From Vibrio salinus (GTDB lineage: Bacteria; Pseudomonadota; Gammaproteobacteria; Enterobacterales; Vibrionaceae), in assembly GCF_021272385.1 (NCBI RefSeq), contig NZ_JAJSDZ010000005.1, positions 992,001-1,056,000 on the forward strand: 64,000 bases of DNA. Reading direction: 5' to 3'. The notes beneath the pieces are model-generated. The model ran no database searches and was not told the DNA's origin. It worked only from the letters and a program-made list of their open reading frames with translations. Below, piece after piece: positions 37,492 to 45,824 of the stretch (its first letter is position 1; each line of letters begins with the position of its first letter). The position numbers were made by a program, and so were the translations under genes.

Positions 37492-39693
37492 TCAACTTTC
37501 CTGATAAGCACCATAATAATTACCATATGAGTAATTTTCACGAGCTGCTTTGAAACTAATTTTATTCACCACAATTCCTTCCAGTTTTATTTCATGATTT
37601 GTCAATTTAGAAATAGTATTATTAATTATAGGTTGTTTAGTAGAATTAGCTTTAACAACAACAACCATTGAATCAACCAATTTACCAATAATCAATGAAT
37701 CACTTACAGGTAATGTGGGGGGGGTATCTATAATGATTTTTTCAAACTTATTATCAAGTAATTCAAACAATTCGACTATTTTCTTTGAACTTAATAATTC
37801 TTGTGGACTAGATGTTAACATACCGGCAGGAAGAACGTTCAAACCGGATGTTTCATCTACATAGATGCATTCATCAATAGGCTTATTCATCAATAAATGG
37901 TTCGTTAACCCCTGATGATATTTTTTCAAACCAAATCGTTCAGCAACCGCTGGCTTACGGAGGTCTAAATCAACCAGTAACACATTTTCGACTTTAGCAA
38001 ATGACATGGCCACATTAACGGCCACCGTTGTTTTTCCTTCTTCAGGTAAAGACGAAGTAACAGCAATACGCTTTGTTCCTCCTTCATTTAGCTGACTAAC
38101 CATCAAAGATGTACGTATAGAGCGGATTGATTCACTAAATGCTATCTCTTTATCACTAAAAAAAAGTTTATTATCAATTGGTACCTTTTTGTATTTCTTG
38201 TCTTTCACAACAGGAATGCCACCAATGGGAATCAAACCAAACTTATCCTCAAAATCACTAACAGACTCAATAGTGCTTTTTAATAAATCAACGATAAAAA
38301 CAAAAGTAACAGCAAGAAAGATACTTGCAATAAACGCCCCGATAACAATCAATTTTCGCTTTGGAGAACTCGGCAACTGAGGAACAAGAGCCTGATCAGT
38401 AAAACGAGCATTAGCCGCATCATAATTACTTGTTGCTGTGGTTTCTTTCTGGCGAGTCAGGAAAAGATTAAGAATTTCTCGGTTTGTATCTACTTCGCGC
38501 TGTAAGGCATCATATCTACTTTTCTTAACCGTTAATTCCTGAAATTTGGCTTTTTGTTTTTGTATCTCAGCTTGTAATAATCTTTCTTGTTGTTTAGTCG
38601 CCTGCAACTCCTTACCAAAACCTTTAACCAGCTTACGGGTTATCTCCTCAGCCTGTTTTTCTATGGATTTCAGTTTCGCGTTTGCAGCAATCATTTTGTC
38701 ATGCTTAGGACCATAGCGCTTACTGAGTTCATTAACATCATTTTGGGCTTCTAGCTCTGCATTTCGAATATCAATGACTTGTGGATGCTGAGAAATTGCG
38801 GGTATCGCCGATAGCGAAGCAACATCTGTCACATTACCTGATGTAAGTGCATCATATGCGGATTCAATTCTAATCCGGCCATCCCGAACCTGAGCAAGAC
38901 GGGTGGTTAAACTGGTAAGCTGCTGATTTGCCAAAGCTTCAATACCACTATCTGTGGGATTAATTAATTTTTCTTTCACTAAAAAATCTGACAATGCTTT
39001 TTCAGAATCCGATAATTGTTGTCTTAGTTCACCAAGACGGCTTGTAATCCAACTTGATGCATATTTAGTAACAGATAGCCGGGCATCTAAATTACTTTCT
39101 ATGTAAGCAACTCCAATTGCATTTGCTACTTTTGCCGCTAGTTGAGGATCTTCAGAAGTAAAACTAATATTAACTAATTGTGTCTTTATGATAGGATCAA
39201 TACTCAAATTATTTTTAAATAACTTTAAAACTATCTGTCTGGTTGCTTCATCAGAGCCAGCTTTCTGATCTGACTCAGACTTAAAAAATGATGAAATAAA
39301 CTTATTCTCTTTTAAAGATTGTAAAATACTTTTCTCAGAGTCAATACTGGGGTTAAACTCTTTAAAATCATCAATACCTAATTTATCAATGACAGCCTGA
39401 GCGATTTGATTAGAACGCAAAATTTCAAATTGAGTTTGGAAATAATCTTTCTGATTAGCATCAATACCGACAACATCATCAATGGAAACCGCTTTTTTTT
39501 CCTGCGCTTCAATCAACAAAGTCGCTGTCGCTGTATATTTAGATGGCATTGATAATGCTATTAGCACTGTAATTCCAGTTACCAATATCGCAAAAATTAT
39601 AATTGCCAGCCATTTACGTTTAATCAAATCTATATAATGGCTAATATCAATTAGCTCACTTGATTTATTATTGTCATCAGATGGTAGTTTCAT
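37492..39693 (-). CDS. Wzc/VpsO-like polysaccharide co-polymerase and tyrosine autokinase
   Basis: A protein of 733 aa. It has a Wzz domain with two flanking membrane helices (about residues 30-50 and 435-455), long periplasmic coiled coils between, then a cytoplasmic BY-kinase: Walker A SSLPEEGKTTVAVN, Walker A' VLLVDLDLRKP and Walker B KIIIDTPPTLPVSD. The C-terminus ENYSYGNYYGAYQ has five tyrosines, the autophosphorylation cluster. It controls chain length and export with the Wza-like protein. The Wzb-like phosphatase at 19833-20276 is its likely partner. Start at 39693 with AAGG eight bases ahead. Confidence 0.93.
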   Translation of the reverse strand: MKLPSDDNNKSSELIDISHYIDLIKRKWLAIIIFAILVTGITVLIALSMPSKYTATATLLIEAQEKKAVSIDDVVGIDANQKDYFQTQFEILRSNQIAQAVIDKLGIDDFKEFNPSIDSEKSILQSLKENKFISSFFKSESDQKAGSDEATRQIVLKLFKNNLSIDPIIKTQLVNISFTSEDPQLAAKVANAIGVAYIESNLDARLSVTKYASSWITSRLGELRQQLSDSEKALSDFLVKEKLINPTDSGIEALANQQLTSLTTRLAQVRDGRIRIESAYDALTSGNVTDVASLSAIPAISQHPQVIDIRNAELEAQNDVNELSKRYGPKHDKMIAANAKLKSIEKQAEEITRKLVKGFGKELQATKQQERLLQAEIQKQKAKFQELTVKKSRYDALQREVDTNREILNLFLTRQKETTATSNYDAANARFTDQALVPQLPSSPKRKLIVIGAFIASIFLAVTFVFIVDLLKSTIESVSDFEDKFGLIPIGGIPVVKDKKYKKVPIDNKLFFSDKEIAFSESIRSIRTSLMVSQLNEGGTKRIAVTSSLPEEGKTTVAVNVAMSFAKVENVLLVDLDLRKPAVAERFGLKKYHQGLTNHLLMNKPIDECIYVDETSGLNVLPAGMLTSSPQELLSSKKIVELFELLDNKFEKIIIDTPPTLPVSDSLIIGKLVDSMVVVVKANSTKQPIINNTISKLTNHEIKLEGIVVNKISFKAARENYSYGNYYGAYQES

Positions 39694-39732
39694 CACTTTT
39701 ACCTTATACAAAATTCATCATATGGAAACGTA

Positions 39733-40299
39733 TTACCAGAAAGAACTAACTACATAAATCGTATCGCCAGGATGTACGATATCGTTCAAATCAACTTCTT
39801 CTTTATTTTTTAATAATTCTTTGATTTGTTCATCAGTCATACCATCTGTCTCATTTTCTCTGGTCAAATAAATTCCCTTTGTTTTTCTGTACTTAGCTAA
39901 AAATCCACCAGCTAATGCAATTGCTTTCTGCACTGTTAATCCTGGCTGATATTCATATCCGCCAGGTGCGTTAACAACGCCATTCACATAAATATTCCGA
40001 TATTTCACCATATTAATGGTTACCTTAGGATCAACTAAGTAATCTCCTTTTAGTCCTTTGGTAATCATATTTCTTACCTGGCTTAACGTTTTTCCTTTCA
40101 GATCAATTGTCCCTAAATATGGGTAATCAATTTTTTCACTACTATCTATTATTAACTGGTCATACGATAAATCAGGTTCTCCATATACGGATATTTTAAT
40201 TTCGTCACCCGCACCTAAACGATACCCCGCAGCAAATGAGCTAACAGAACAGACTAAACCCGCCATTAGCAGTAAAAATTTAAAAATATGATTTTTCAT
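39733..40299 (-). CDS. Wza/VpsN-like polysaccharide export protein
   Basis: A protein of 188 aa with a signal peptide (MKNHIFKFLLLMAGLVCSVS.., cleavage near SFA|A). A Poly_export domain follows (YRLGAGDEIKISVYGEPDLSYDQLIIDSSEKIDYPYLG) and one SLBB domain (IYVNGVVNAPGGYEYQPGLTVQKAIALAGGF). It is short compared with Wza (about 380 aa): further SLBB domains and the C-terminal outer-membrane helix are missing, and there is no proper lipobox. A separate outer-membrane pore may therefore be needed. Confidence 0.88.
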   Translation of the reverse strand: MKNHIFKFLLLMAGLVCSVSSFAAGYRLGAGDEIKISVYGEPDLSYDQLIIDSSEKIDYPYLGTIDLKGKTLSQVRNMITKGLKGDYLVDPKVTINMVKYRNIYVNGVVNAPGGYEYQPGLTVQKAIALAGGFLAKYRKTKGIYLTRENETDGMTDEQIKELLKNKEEVDLNDIVHPGDTIYVVSSFW

Positions 40300-40352
40300 C
40301 TCAGAAACTCGAATAAATAAATAAAAGGGTGAATACGTTTTTATCGTTGGTA

Positions 40353-41753
40353 TCAATATGCTGTTTTTCCTACAAATCCTTTAAACACAGTCAAAAATAC
40401 AATCTTAATATCAAGCCATAATGACCAGTTCTGGATATAAACCAGATCATATTCAACACGTTTTTCCATTTTATCCAATGTATCCGTTTCTCCCCGGTAC
40501 CCATTAATCTGAGCCCACCCGGTAATTCCCGGTTTGACATGATGGCGAAGCATATATTTATCAATTAACCCCCGATATTGCTCGTTATGAGCAACAGCAT
40601 GAGGTCTGGGACCTACTATCGACATTTGCCCTGTAATCACATTAATAAACTGAGGAAGTTCGTCCAGTGATGTTCGACGAATAAAAGAACCAAATGGCGT
40701 TATACGAGGATCATTTTTCGTTGCTTGTTTTACGACCGGTCCATTATCCATCGCTCGCATAGAGCGAAATTTCCATACTTTAATGGCTTTACCATCCAAT
40801 CCATAACGCTCTTGCTTGAAAATAACCGGGCCAGGAGAAGAAAGTTTAACGCCCAAAGCCACAAACAATAAAACTGGACTAATAAGAAGAGTAATAATAG
40901 AAGCAAGAATGATGTCTTCAATTCGTTTCACCAATGACGTGAAACCATAGAAAGGTGTATCATACACACTAAGAGTCATAACATTACCTACTGATTTAAA
41001 ACGACTTTGCATCAAATCAAAGGTAAAAAAATCTGGAACGACATGGACATGAGCATTCGCGTCAGAAAAAGCATTTAAGATTTGTTTTATCCTTTTCGAT
41101 GCTTCCATGGGTAAAGCGATATACACATTTTGAATGGTATGGCTTTTTGCTAAATTAATTGCATCATCAATATTACCTCTCATTGCCGCAGGTAACATAA
41201 GCCCTATTCGGTCAATTGACCGGTCATCATAAATTCCGACTAACACATTCCGTTTATCTTTTGTCTTTTTAAGCTCATTAGCCAATTGTAATCCTGCTTT
41301 AGTCGCCCCTATTATTATCGTTTTCTTTTTATAATTATTCGGTGTTTTTAGCAGTCCCAACAACCCGGTACATCCCCAACGCCAACTCAATAAAACAAAA
41401 GGTACAGTAACAAACCAACAGGATAAAACGACTCGTGAATATTCATCGGTCACCTTCAGAACAAATCCGATCATTAGTCCAATAATGATACTGGCCAGCC
41501 ATGATGTACAAATGAGGGAAAAGGTTTTCCTTAACGACGAATAGCGTAACGGTCTGTAAATCCCCAGAATTTCTGACGTTAAAAAGTAAGAAATAAGGAA
41601 AATACCCAGGATAGATTGGTAATGAGAATTAAACTGACCGACGTACCCTTCTGCAATAGCGAAAAGGCAACTAGCAATTAAGAAAAGATCAAAAATCTTA
41701 AAAGCAACTGACGATTCTTCACCATAATATTTTATTCGACTACCATATGCCAT
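40353..41753 (-). CDS. undecaprenyl-phosphate sugar phosphotransferase (WcaJ/VpsL-like)
   Basis: A protein of 466 aa, polyisoprenyl-phosphate hexose-1-phosphate transferase. It has about five N-terminal helices, a Rossmann-like central domain (TIIIGATKAGLQLANELK), then the catalytic C-terminal domain: VKLSSPGPVIFKQERYGLDGKAIKVWKFRSM and GSFIRRTSLDELPQFINVI. It starts the repeat unit by loading the first sugar phosphate on undecaprenyl phosphate. It is the first gene of the operon. The ops/JUMPStart element lies about 30 bases upstream. Confidence 0.92.
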   Translation of the reverse strand: MAYGSRIKYYGEESSVAFKIFDLFLIASCLFAIAEGYVGQFNSHYQSILGIFLISYFLTSEILGIYRPLRYSSLRKTFSLICTSWLASIIIGLMIGFVLKVTDEYSRVVLSCWFVTVPFVLLSWRWGCTGLLGLLKTPNNYKKKTIIIGATKAGLQLANELKKTKDKRNVLVGIYDDRSIDRIGLMLPAAMRGNIDDAINLAKSHTIQNVYIALPMEASKRIKQILNAFSDANAHVHVVPDFFTFDLMQSRFKSVGNVMTLSVYDTPFYGFTSLVKRIEDIILASIITLLISPVLLFVALGVKLSSPGPVIFKQERYGLDGKAIKVWKFRSMRAMDNGPVVKQATKNDPRITPFGSFIRRTSLDELPQFINVITGQMSIVGPRPHAVAHNEQYRGLIDKYMLRHHVKPGITGWAQINGYRGETDTLDKMEKRVEYDLVYIQNWSLWLDIKIVFLTVFKGFVGKTAY

Positions 41754-41783
41754 CTTTCACACCAAACTCTTCAACTGATTTAA

Positions 41784-41809
41784 CACGCTACCGCCCTCGG
41801 GTTCACAGC
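41784..41809 (-). promoter_or_regulatory. ops element in a JUMPStart sequence (RfaH recruitment)
   Basis: On the minus strand the region reads GCTGTGAACCCGAGG then GGCGGTAGCGTG. The last 12 bases (41784-41795) match the ops consensus GGCGGTAGYNTG exactly, and the part before it resembles the JUMPStart core. ops pauses RNA polymerase and recruits RfaH, which suppresses Rho-dependent termination in long surface-polysaccharide operons. It stands about 30 bases before the first start codon of the operon. Confidence 0.9.
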
Positions 41810-42062
41810 ATCCCACGAGCTTATTTTTAAAATTTGAATTTTTTAATGACTATTCATAATCGTTTCAAATGCTGACCTTGTTAACGAAATTGTAATTATT
41901 TGTCATTTTTTCATGTCTTAAATCTGACTATATTTAGCCTCGATTTATTGGCCTCCATTATGAGTGATCAGTCACATTCTTTTCAAGAATTGTGCAAGGG
42001 AGAGTGGCTTTAAAGTATGGCATGTTTTAAAATCGAGACAATTACGGTCAATTTCATTCATT

Positions 42063-42081
42063 ATCTGAACGTAATTCAGAT
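42063..42081. promoter_or_regulatory. palindrome ATCTGAA-N5-TTCAGAT
   Basis: A perfect 7+7 bp inverted repeat with a 5-base centre lies upstream of the EPS operon leader. It looks like a dimer binding site, but no regulator can be named from sequence alone. Confidence 0.35.
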
Positions 42082-42268
42082 AGTTTCTAAAAGTTAAAAA
42101 ATTGACACGTCTCTAATATAAGAAATTAAAGACTTTGATATCATAGAGAGATAGGTGGGAAAAAATCATGGCAATGACCGAATTTATAAATGTCAAATAG
42201 TTGCTTTTTTTCTTTTTTATGAAAATAAATCAGAAAAAAGTGTAAGAAAGTTTTATTCCATCTCGCAT

Positions 42269-42709
42269 TTAAAGTGTAAGCGTCATTATAATAGCGTCTT
42301 CTCTTCCCTTATCTGATGGGTAATAATTTTCTCTCCGGTCAATTTCATTAAACCCGACAGATTCATAGAGGTGAACCGCATTCTGATTACCGGCTCTAAC
42401 TTCAAGCCATATACTTTCCGCTTTTTTCTGCTCACTGTATTCAGTCAAAAACTGAAGTAGTCGTCGGCCAAATCCTCTGTTCTGACACTCTTTGGCAATG
42501 GCAATGTTAAGCAAACTGACTTCGTCAACAATGTTCTGAGCATAAAAATAACCAATCACCAAATCCTCTTCCAGAATGACATGGTGGATCGCCCCTCGAC
42601 TACTCAGATTGTTAATACTTGCTTTTGACCATGGATGAGAATGAACAAGCTGTTCAATTTGCCAAATCCGGTCAAGATGGCACGGCTTGGTTGGAATAAT
42701 GGAAATCAT
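42269..42709 (-). CDS. rimI: ribosomal protein S18 alanine N-acetyltransferase
   Basis: A protein of 146 aa, GNAT fold. The acetyl-CoA loop ECQNRGFGRRLLQFL (Q/R-x-x-G-x-G/A) and WLEVRAGNQNAVHLYESVGFNEIDRRENYYP are characteristic of RimI, which acetylates the N-terminal alanine of S18. In many gammaproteobacteria rimI directly follows holD. Here ugd and its terminator lie between, so rimI must use its own promoter. Confidence 0.92.
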   Translation of the reverse strand: MISIIPTKPCHLDRIWQIEQLVHSHPWSKASINNLSSRGAIHHVILEEDLVIGYFYAQNIVDEVSLLNIAIAKECQNRGFGRRLLQFLTEYSEQKKAESIWLEVRAGNQNAVHLYESVGFNEIDRRENYYPSDKGREDAIIMTLTL

Positions 42710-42812
42710 ATAATTGAGTACTCTACCTACCAGTCAAATCAGAGAAAAGATTTAATACAAACTCTCACTAAAGCAAAGTATTCTTCCAGAAATTTTCTTT
42801 ACTTATCACAAA

Positions 42813-42851
42813 CAAAAAAATAGCCATGGGTATCCATTTGCCCATGACTAT
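42813..42851 (-). terminator. terminator of ugd
   Basis: On the minus strand ATAGTCATGGG pairs with CCCATGGCTAT (one mismatch) and is followed by seven T residues. Confidence 0.85.
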
Positions 42852-42872
42852 CTCTGTAATTAACAAATAATC

Positions 42873-44039
42873 TTAATCGGCACCAAACAGATCACGCGTA
42901 TACACTTTATCTTCTACCTCGGAAAGCACATCCGCCATACGATTAGAGACGATGACATCAGACATCTGTTTAAACTCTTCAATATCTCGAATCACCCGGG
43001 AATTAAAGAACAAATCGTCTTTCATAACAGGCTCATAAACAACAACTTCAACACCTTTAGCTTTCAACCGTTTCATGATGCCCTGGATAGATGAAGCCCG
43101 GAAATTATCAGATCCAGCTTTCATAATTAAACGATAAATCCCTACCACTTTAGGGGAACGTTTCAAAATACTGTCCGCAATAAAATCTTTACGGGTCCGG
43201 TTTGCATCGACAATAGCACCGATAATATTATTTGGTACCGCATCATAATTGGCCAGCAACTGCTTAGTATCTTTCGGCAAACAATAACCACCATAACCAA
43301 ATGAAGGATTATTATAATGACTTCCTATACGAGGATCTAAACATACTCCCTGAATGATCTGCTTACTATCCAGTCCATACGCTTCCGCATACGAATCCAA
43401 CTCATTAAAGTAAGCCACTCGCATCGCCAGATAGGTATTTGAAAATAACTTAACCGCTTCCGCTTCGGTCGAATTGGTAAACAAGACTTCAATGTTCTCT
43501 TTCTTAGCCCCTTGCATTAACAAATGAGCAAATTTTTCAGCCCGCTGACTTTGCTCACCAACAATAATACGGGAAGGGTACAGGTTGTCGTACAGGGCCT
43601 TACCTTCTCTCAAAAATTCAGGTGAAAAGATCAGATTATCGCAACTTAATTGTTCTTTTATTTTTTGCGTATAGCCAACTGGAACCGTAGATTTAATTAC
43701 CATGACAGCATTAGGATTAATAGACATCACATCATTAATAACAGCTTCCACAGAAGAGGTATTAAAATAATTGGTCTTGGGATCGTAATCCGTTGGGGTA
43801 GCAATGATCACATAATCAGCATCAACATATGCTTCTTCTTTATCTAACGTGGCCTTGAAGTCAAGATTTTTTTCAGAGAGAAACATTTCGATTTCTCTAT
43901 CGACGATCGGTGACTGCTTGTTATTTAACATCGTCACTTTTTCCTCAATAAGATCCAAAGCAACAACTTTATTATGTTGTGCTAATAACATCGCATTTGA
44001 TAGGCCAACGTAACCCGTCCCTGCTACAGCAATTTTCAT
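42873..44039 (-). CDS. ugd: UDP-glucose 6-dehydrogenase
   Basis: A protein of 388 aa. It has an NAD-binding [13 protein letters not shown] start, the central [21 protein letters not shown], the dimer helix [25 protein letters not shown] and the catalytic Cys-253 in [13 protein letters not shown]. It oxidises UDP-glucose to UDP-glucuronate. It lies between holD and rimI, whose genes are neighbours in related genomes, and has its own terminator. Together with the epimerase at 18783 it would supply UDP-GlcA and UDP-GalA for the EPS. Start at 44039 after GAGGTTG; the frame opens seven codons earlier. Confidence 0.93.
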   Translation of the reverse strand: MKIAVAGTGYVGLSNAMLLAQHNKVVALDLIEEKVTMLNNKQSPIVDREIEMFLSEKNLDFKATLDKEEAYVDADYVIIATPTDYDPKTNYFNTSSVEAVINDVMSINPNAVMVIKSTVPVGYTQKIKEQLSCDNLIFSPEFLREGKALYDNLYPSRIIVGEQSQRAEKFAHLLMQGAKKENIEVLFTNSTEAEAVKLFSNTYLAMRVAYFNELDSYAEAYGLDSKQIIQGVCLDPRIGSHYNNPSFGYGGYCLPKDTKQLLANYDAVPNNIIGAIVDANRTRKDFIADSILKRSPKVVGIYRLIMKAGSDNFRASSIQGIMKRLKAKGVEVVVYEPVMKDDLFFNSRVIRDIEEFKQMSDVIVSNRMADVLSEVEDKVYTRDLFGAD

Positions 44040-44222
44040 ATCAACCTCACTACCTGACAACTGTTGTTGTGATTATTAAAAATAAGACACCAATAGTACC
44101 GAGGGCCAATACTATAAGAAAAGAGGAAAATGTACTAATATTCTGGAAATTTACGACGTGTAAAAGTTCTGAGACTAATTTCATTGAAAATCAACTTTGA
44201 ATTCCATTTTGTAATCAATTAG

Positions 44223-44642
44223 TTAAACGCCATCCCTACCCAAATTAACCTGAATCTGCTGCCAAAGATAACGCTTCGCCTGAGTATTATGGTTCATGTC
44301 TGACAATAAAGACGATTCCAGAATTTTATGAGAACCTATGAATGGCTTCTGAGTACGACATCCTGAAAACCAGATCCATTCAAGGCTCTCATAATCGACC
44401 AAATTTAACTTTTCCGGGTAAACATGCCGGATATTCTGCAACTGAACCTGAAAACTACCTGCTATTTTTTCCAGTAAAGTGATCTCTTCTGAGGTTGCCG
44501 GTTTAACAGGACAAATAAATAACACATCCACTCGGCTATCCGGTTTCACCTTATGGACATCGTAATTTATCAGTCTTTCAGGGTATGACAGAATCCAGTT
44601 ATCGAGTCCCATTTCATCTAAATAGCAAAGATTGTCTTTCAT
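44223..44642 (-). CDS. holD: DNA polymerase III psi subunit
   Basis: A protein of 139 aa. The N-terminus LCYLDEMGLDNWILSYPERL matches the psi tail that binds chi (HolC), and the rest (WIWFSGCRTQKPFIGSHKILESSLLSDMNHNTQAKRYLWQQI) fits the HolD fold that contacts the clamp loader. It overlaps the acetyltransferase gene by four bases and keeps the usual order with rimI apart from the inserted ugd. Confidence 0.88.
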   Translation of the reverse strand: MKDNLCYLDEMGLDNWILSYPERLINYDVHKVKPDSRVDVLFICPVKPATSEEITLLEKIAGSFQVQLQNIRHVYPEKLNLVDYESLEWIWFSGCRTQKPFIGSHKILESSLLSDMNHNTQAKRYLWQQIQVNLGRDGV

Positions 44643-45115
44643 TTATGTTCAATCATCCCATTGACTACCCAGCCAAACCAGTCCGGCTTGGACTCTATTT
44701 CACCCAGATAATACTCATATCCCCACAACTCGTTGCCATATGGACTGAAGCCAAACTCTTGGTATTTCTCATCGCCTTCAGATCCAAAACACGCTGGATA
44801 TCCTAACTCCCCCAGAGTATTCATGGCTTCCTGAATCAACGAAATCTTAATATCTGTTTCCCCGATATGTTCAGAACTCACGGTTATCGGCGTCATAATT
44901 TGCCAGGTACTTTCCACACCGTCACATATAACCGGCCTGAAAGCAACATGTCCGATAACCTTCCCCTCATCACTACAGACAACAAGAGATAAAGTCAAAG
45001 AAGCATTTTCCCTCATTGTCATTATGTCACCGGCTAATCTATCGTCATTCGCATGCTCTTTCAACAAGCTATCAATAAGCAAAATATCAGCAGGTGCTTC
45101 AGTTCGTATAAGCAT
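44639..45115 (-). CDS. GNAT acetyltransferase (YhbS-like)
   Basis: A protein of 158 aa, GNAT fold: DEGKVIGHVAFRPVICDG, EAMNTLGELGYPACFGSEGDEKYQEFGFSPYG. This pattern is that of E. coli YhbS and relatives, encoded beside the ubiT/U/V genes. The substrate is unknown. Start taken at MLIRTEAPAD (45115), which overlaps the end of ubiT by 17 bases. An upstream start in the same frame (45160) would lie inside ubiT. Confidence 0.82.
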   Translation of the reverse strand: MLIRTEAPADILLIDSLLKEHANDDRLAGDIMTMRENASLTLSLVVCSDEGKVIGHVAFRPVICDGVESTWQIMTPITVSSEHIGETDIKISLIQEAMNTLGELGYPACFGSEGDEKYQEFGFSPYGNELWGYEYYLGEIESKPDWFGWVVNGMIEHK

Positions 45116-45644
45116 TCGGTTTTCGTTCCTTACCGGGTTGCGGTGATGATGAATTTTCAAGCCCTTTATACACGAAGTCAGCCAATTCTTTTATTGATAT
45201 TTGCATCAATTTTGGTAATCCATCAAAATCCACATTATCAAGTAAATTTTTTACTTCTAGCCCCAGTTCTGTATCCCCTTCAATGACCAACCTACGCTGA
45301 AAAAACAGAGTATCCGGATCCTCTTTCCGTCCTGCAATTAACACAAGATCATTCAAATTTCCTGAAAAAGTTACATCGGCAACATGGCCATTGTTCAGAC
45401 TATCGACAATAAGATGGCCCTGTTTAAAACTGATCAATTTATAAACATTGAGGTCTTTTATACCGACTTTCAGCCACTTATCTTCAAGAAATTCAAAATC
45501 CCCTTCTTCAATAGCTTCTTTACAAACGTATTTAAGAAAAGAAAGAAGGGCTTTTTTTTGCAAAGTATCCGGTAAAAACTGGACTGGAGGTCTCAAAATT
45601 GATGCTGAGTTCTCGACTATTCGCCGATGGATATTGTTAATCAT
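45099..45644 (-). CDS. ubiT: O2-independent ubiquinone biosynthesis accessory factor UbiT
   Basis: A protein of 181 aa with an SCP2 lipid-binding domain (LISFKQGHLIVDSL.. ADVTFSGNLNDLVLIAGRKEDPDTLFFQRRLVIEGDTELGLEVKNLLD). UbiT works with UbiU and UbiV in oxygen-independent ubiquinone synthesis and presumably binds the isoprenoid intermediate. ubiU and ubiV are encoded in the opposite direction beyond the GGDEF/EAL gene. A GGAG site precedes the ATG. Confidence 0.92.
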   Translation of the reverse strand: MINNIHRRIVENSASILRPPVQFLPDTLQKKALLSFLKYVCKEAIEEGDFEFLEDKWLKVGIKDLNVYKLISFKQGHLIVDSLNNGHVADVTFSGNLNDLVLIAGRKEDPDTLFFQRRLVIEGDTELGLEVKNLLDNVDFDGLPKLMQISIKELADFVYKGLENSSSPQPGKERKPNAYTN

Positions 45645-45824
45645 ACCGATTCTCCGATAATTTATCTCAACAAACTATACTAATAAATGACTAGCTGCAA
45701 CACGGTGCTTAACGTCAAAGTTATTAGTGATTTATACGCTTTCTTCCAACTTTAAAGAAAGTTATAGTAGATTACATTGAACCGTAATCGTCAGGCTGCC
45801 TGCACATTCACAGAGTAATTTTTA

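Larger units (their letters stand above)
41754..42268. other. leader and promoter region of the EPS operon
   Basis: A 515-base gap between rimI and the EPS operon. It holds the ops/JUMPStart element (41784-41809), an ATCTGAA-N5-TTCAGAT palindrome (42063-42081) and several A/T-rich candidate promoters on the minus strand, for example a TTGAAA hexamer about 75 bases upstream of the ops element. No gene is seen. Confidence 0.5.

Noticed and set aside
39733-40356. Longer Wza-like start at the TTG at 40356
   Set aside because: The signal peptide begins at the ATG at 40299; the extension would push it 19 residues inside.
1-42268. Search for integrase, transposase or att-like direct repeats bounding the envelope island
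   Set aside because: None seen in the window; the left border is outside it, so no mobile-element call is made.
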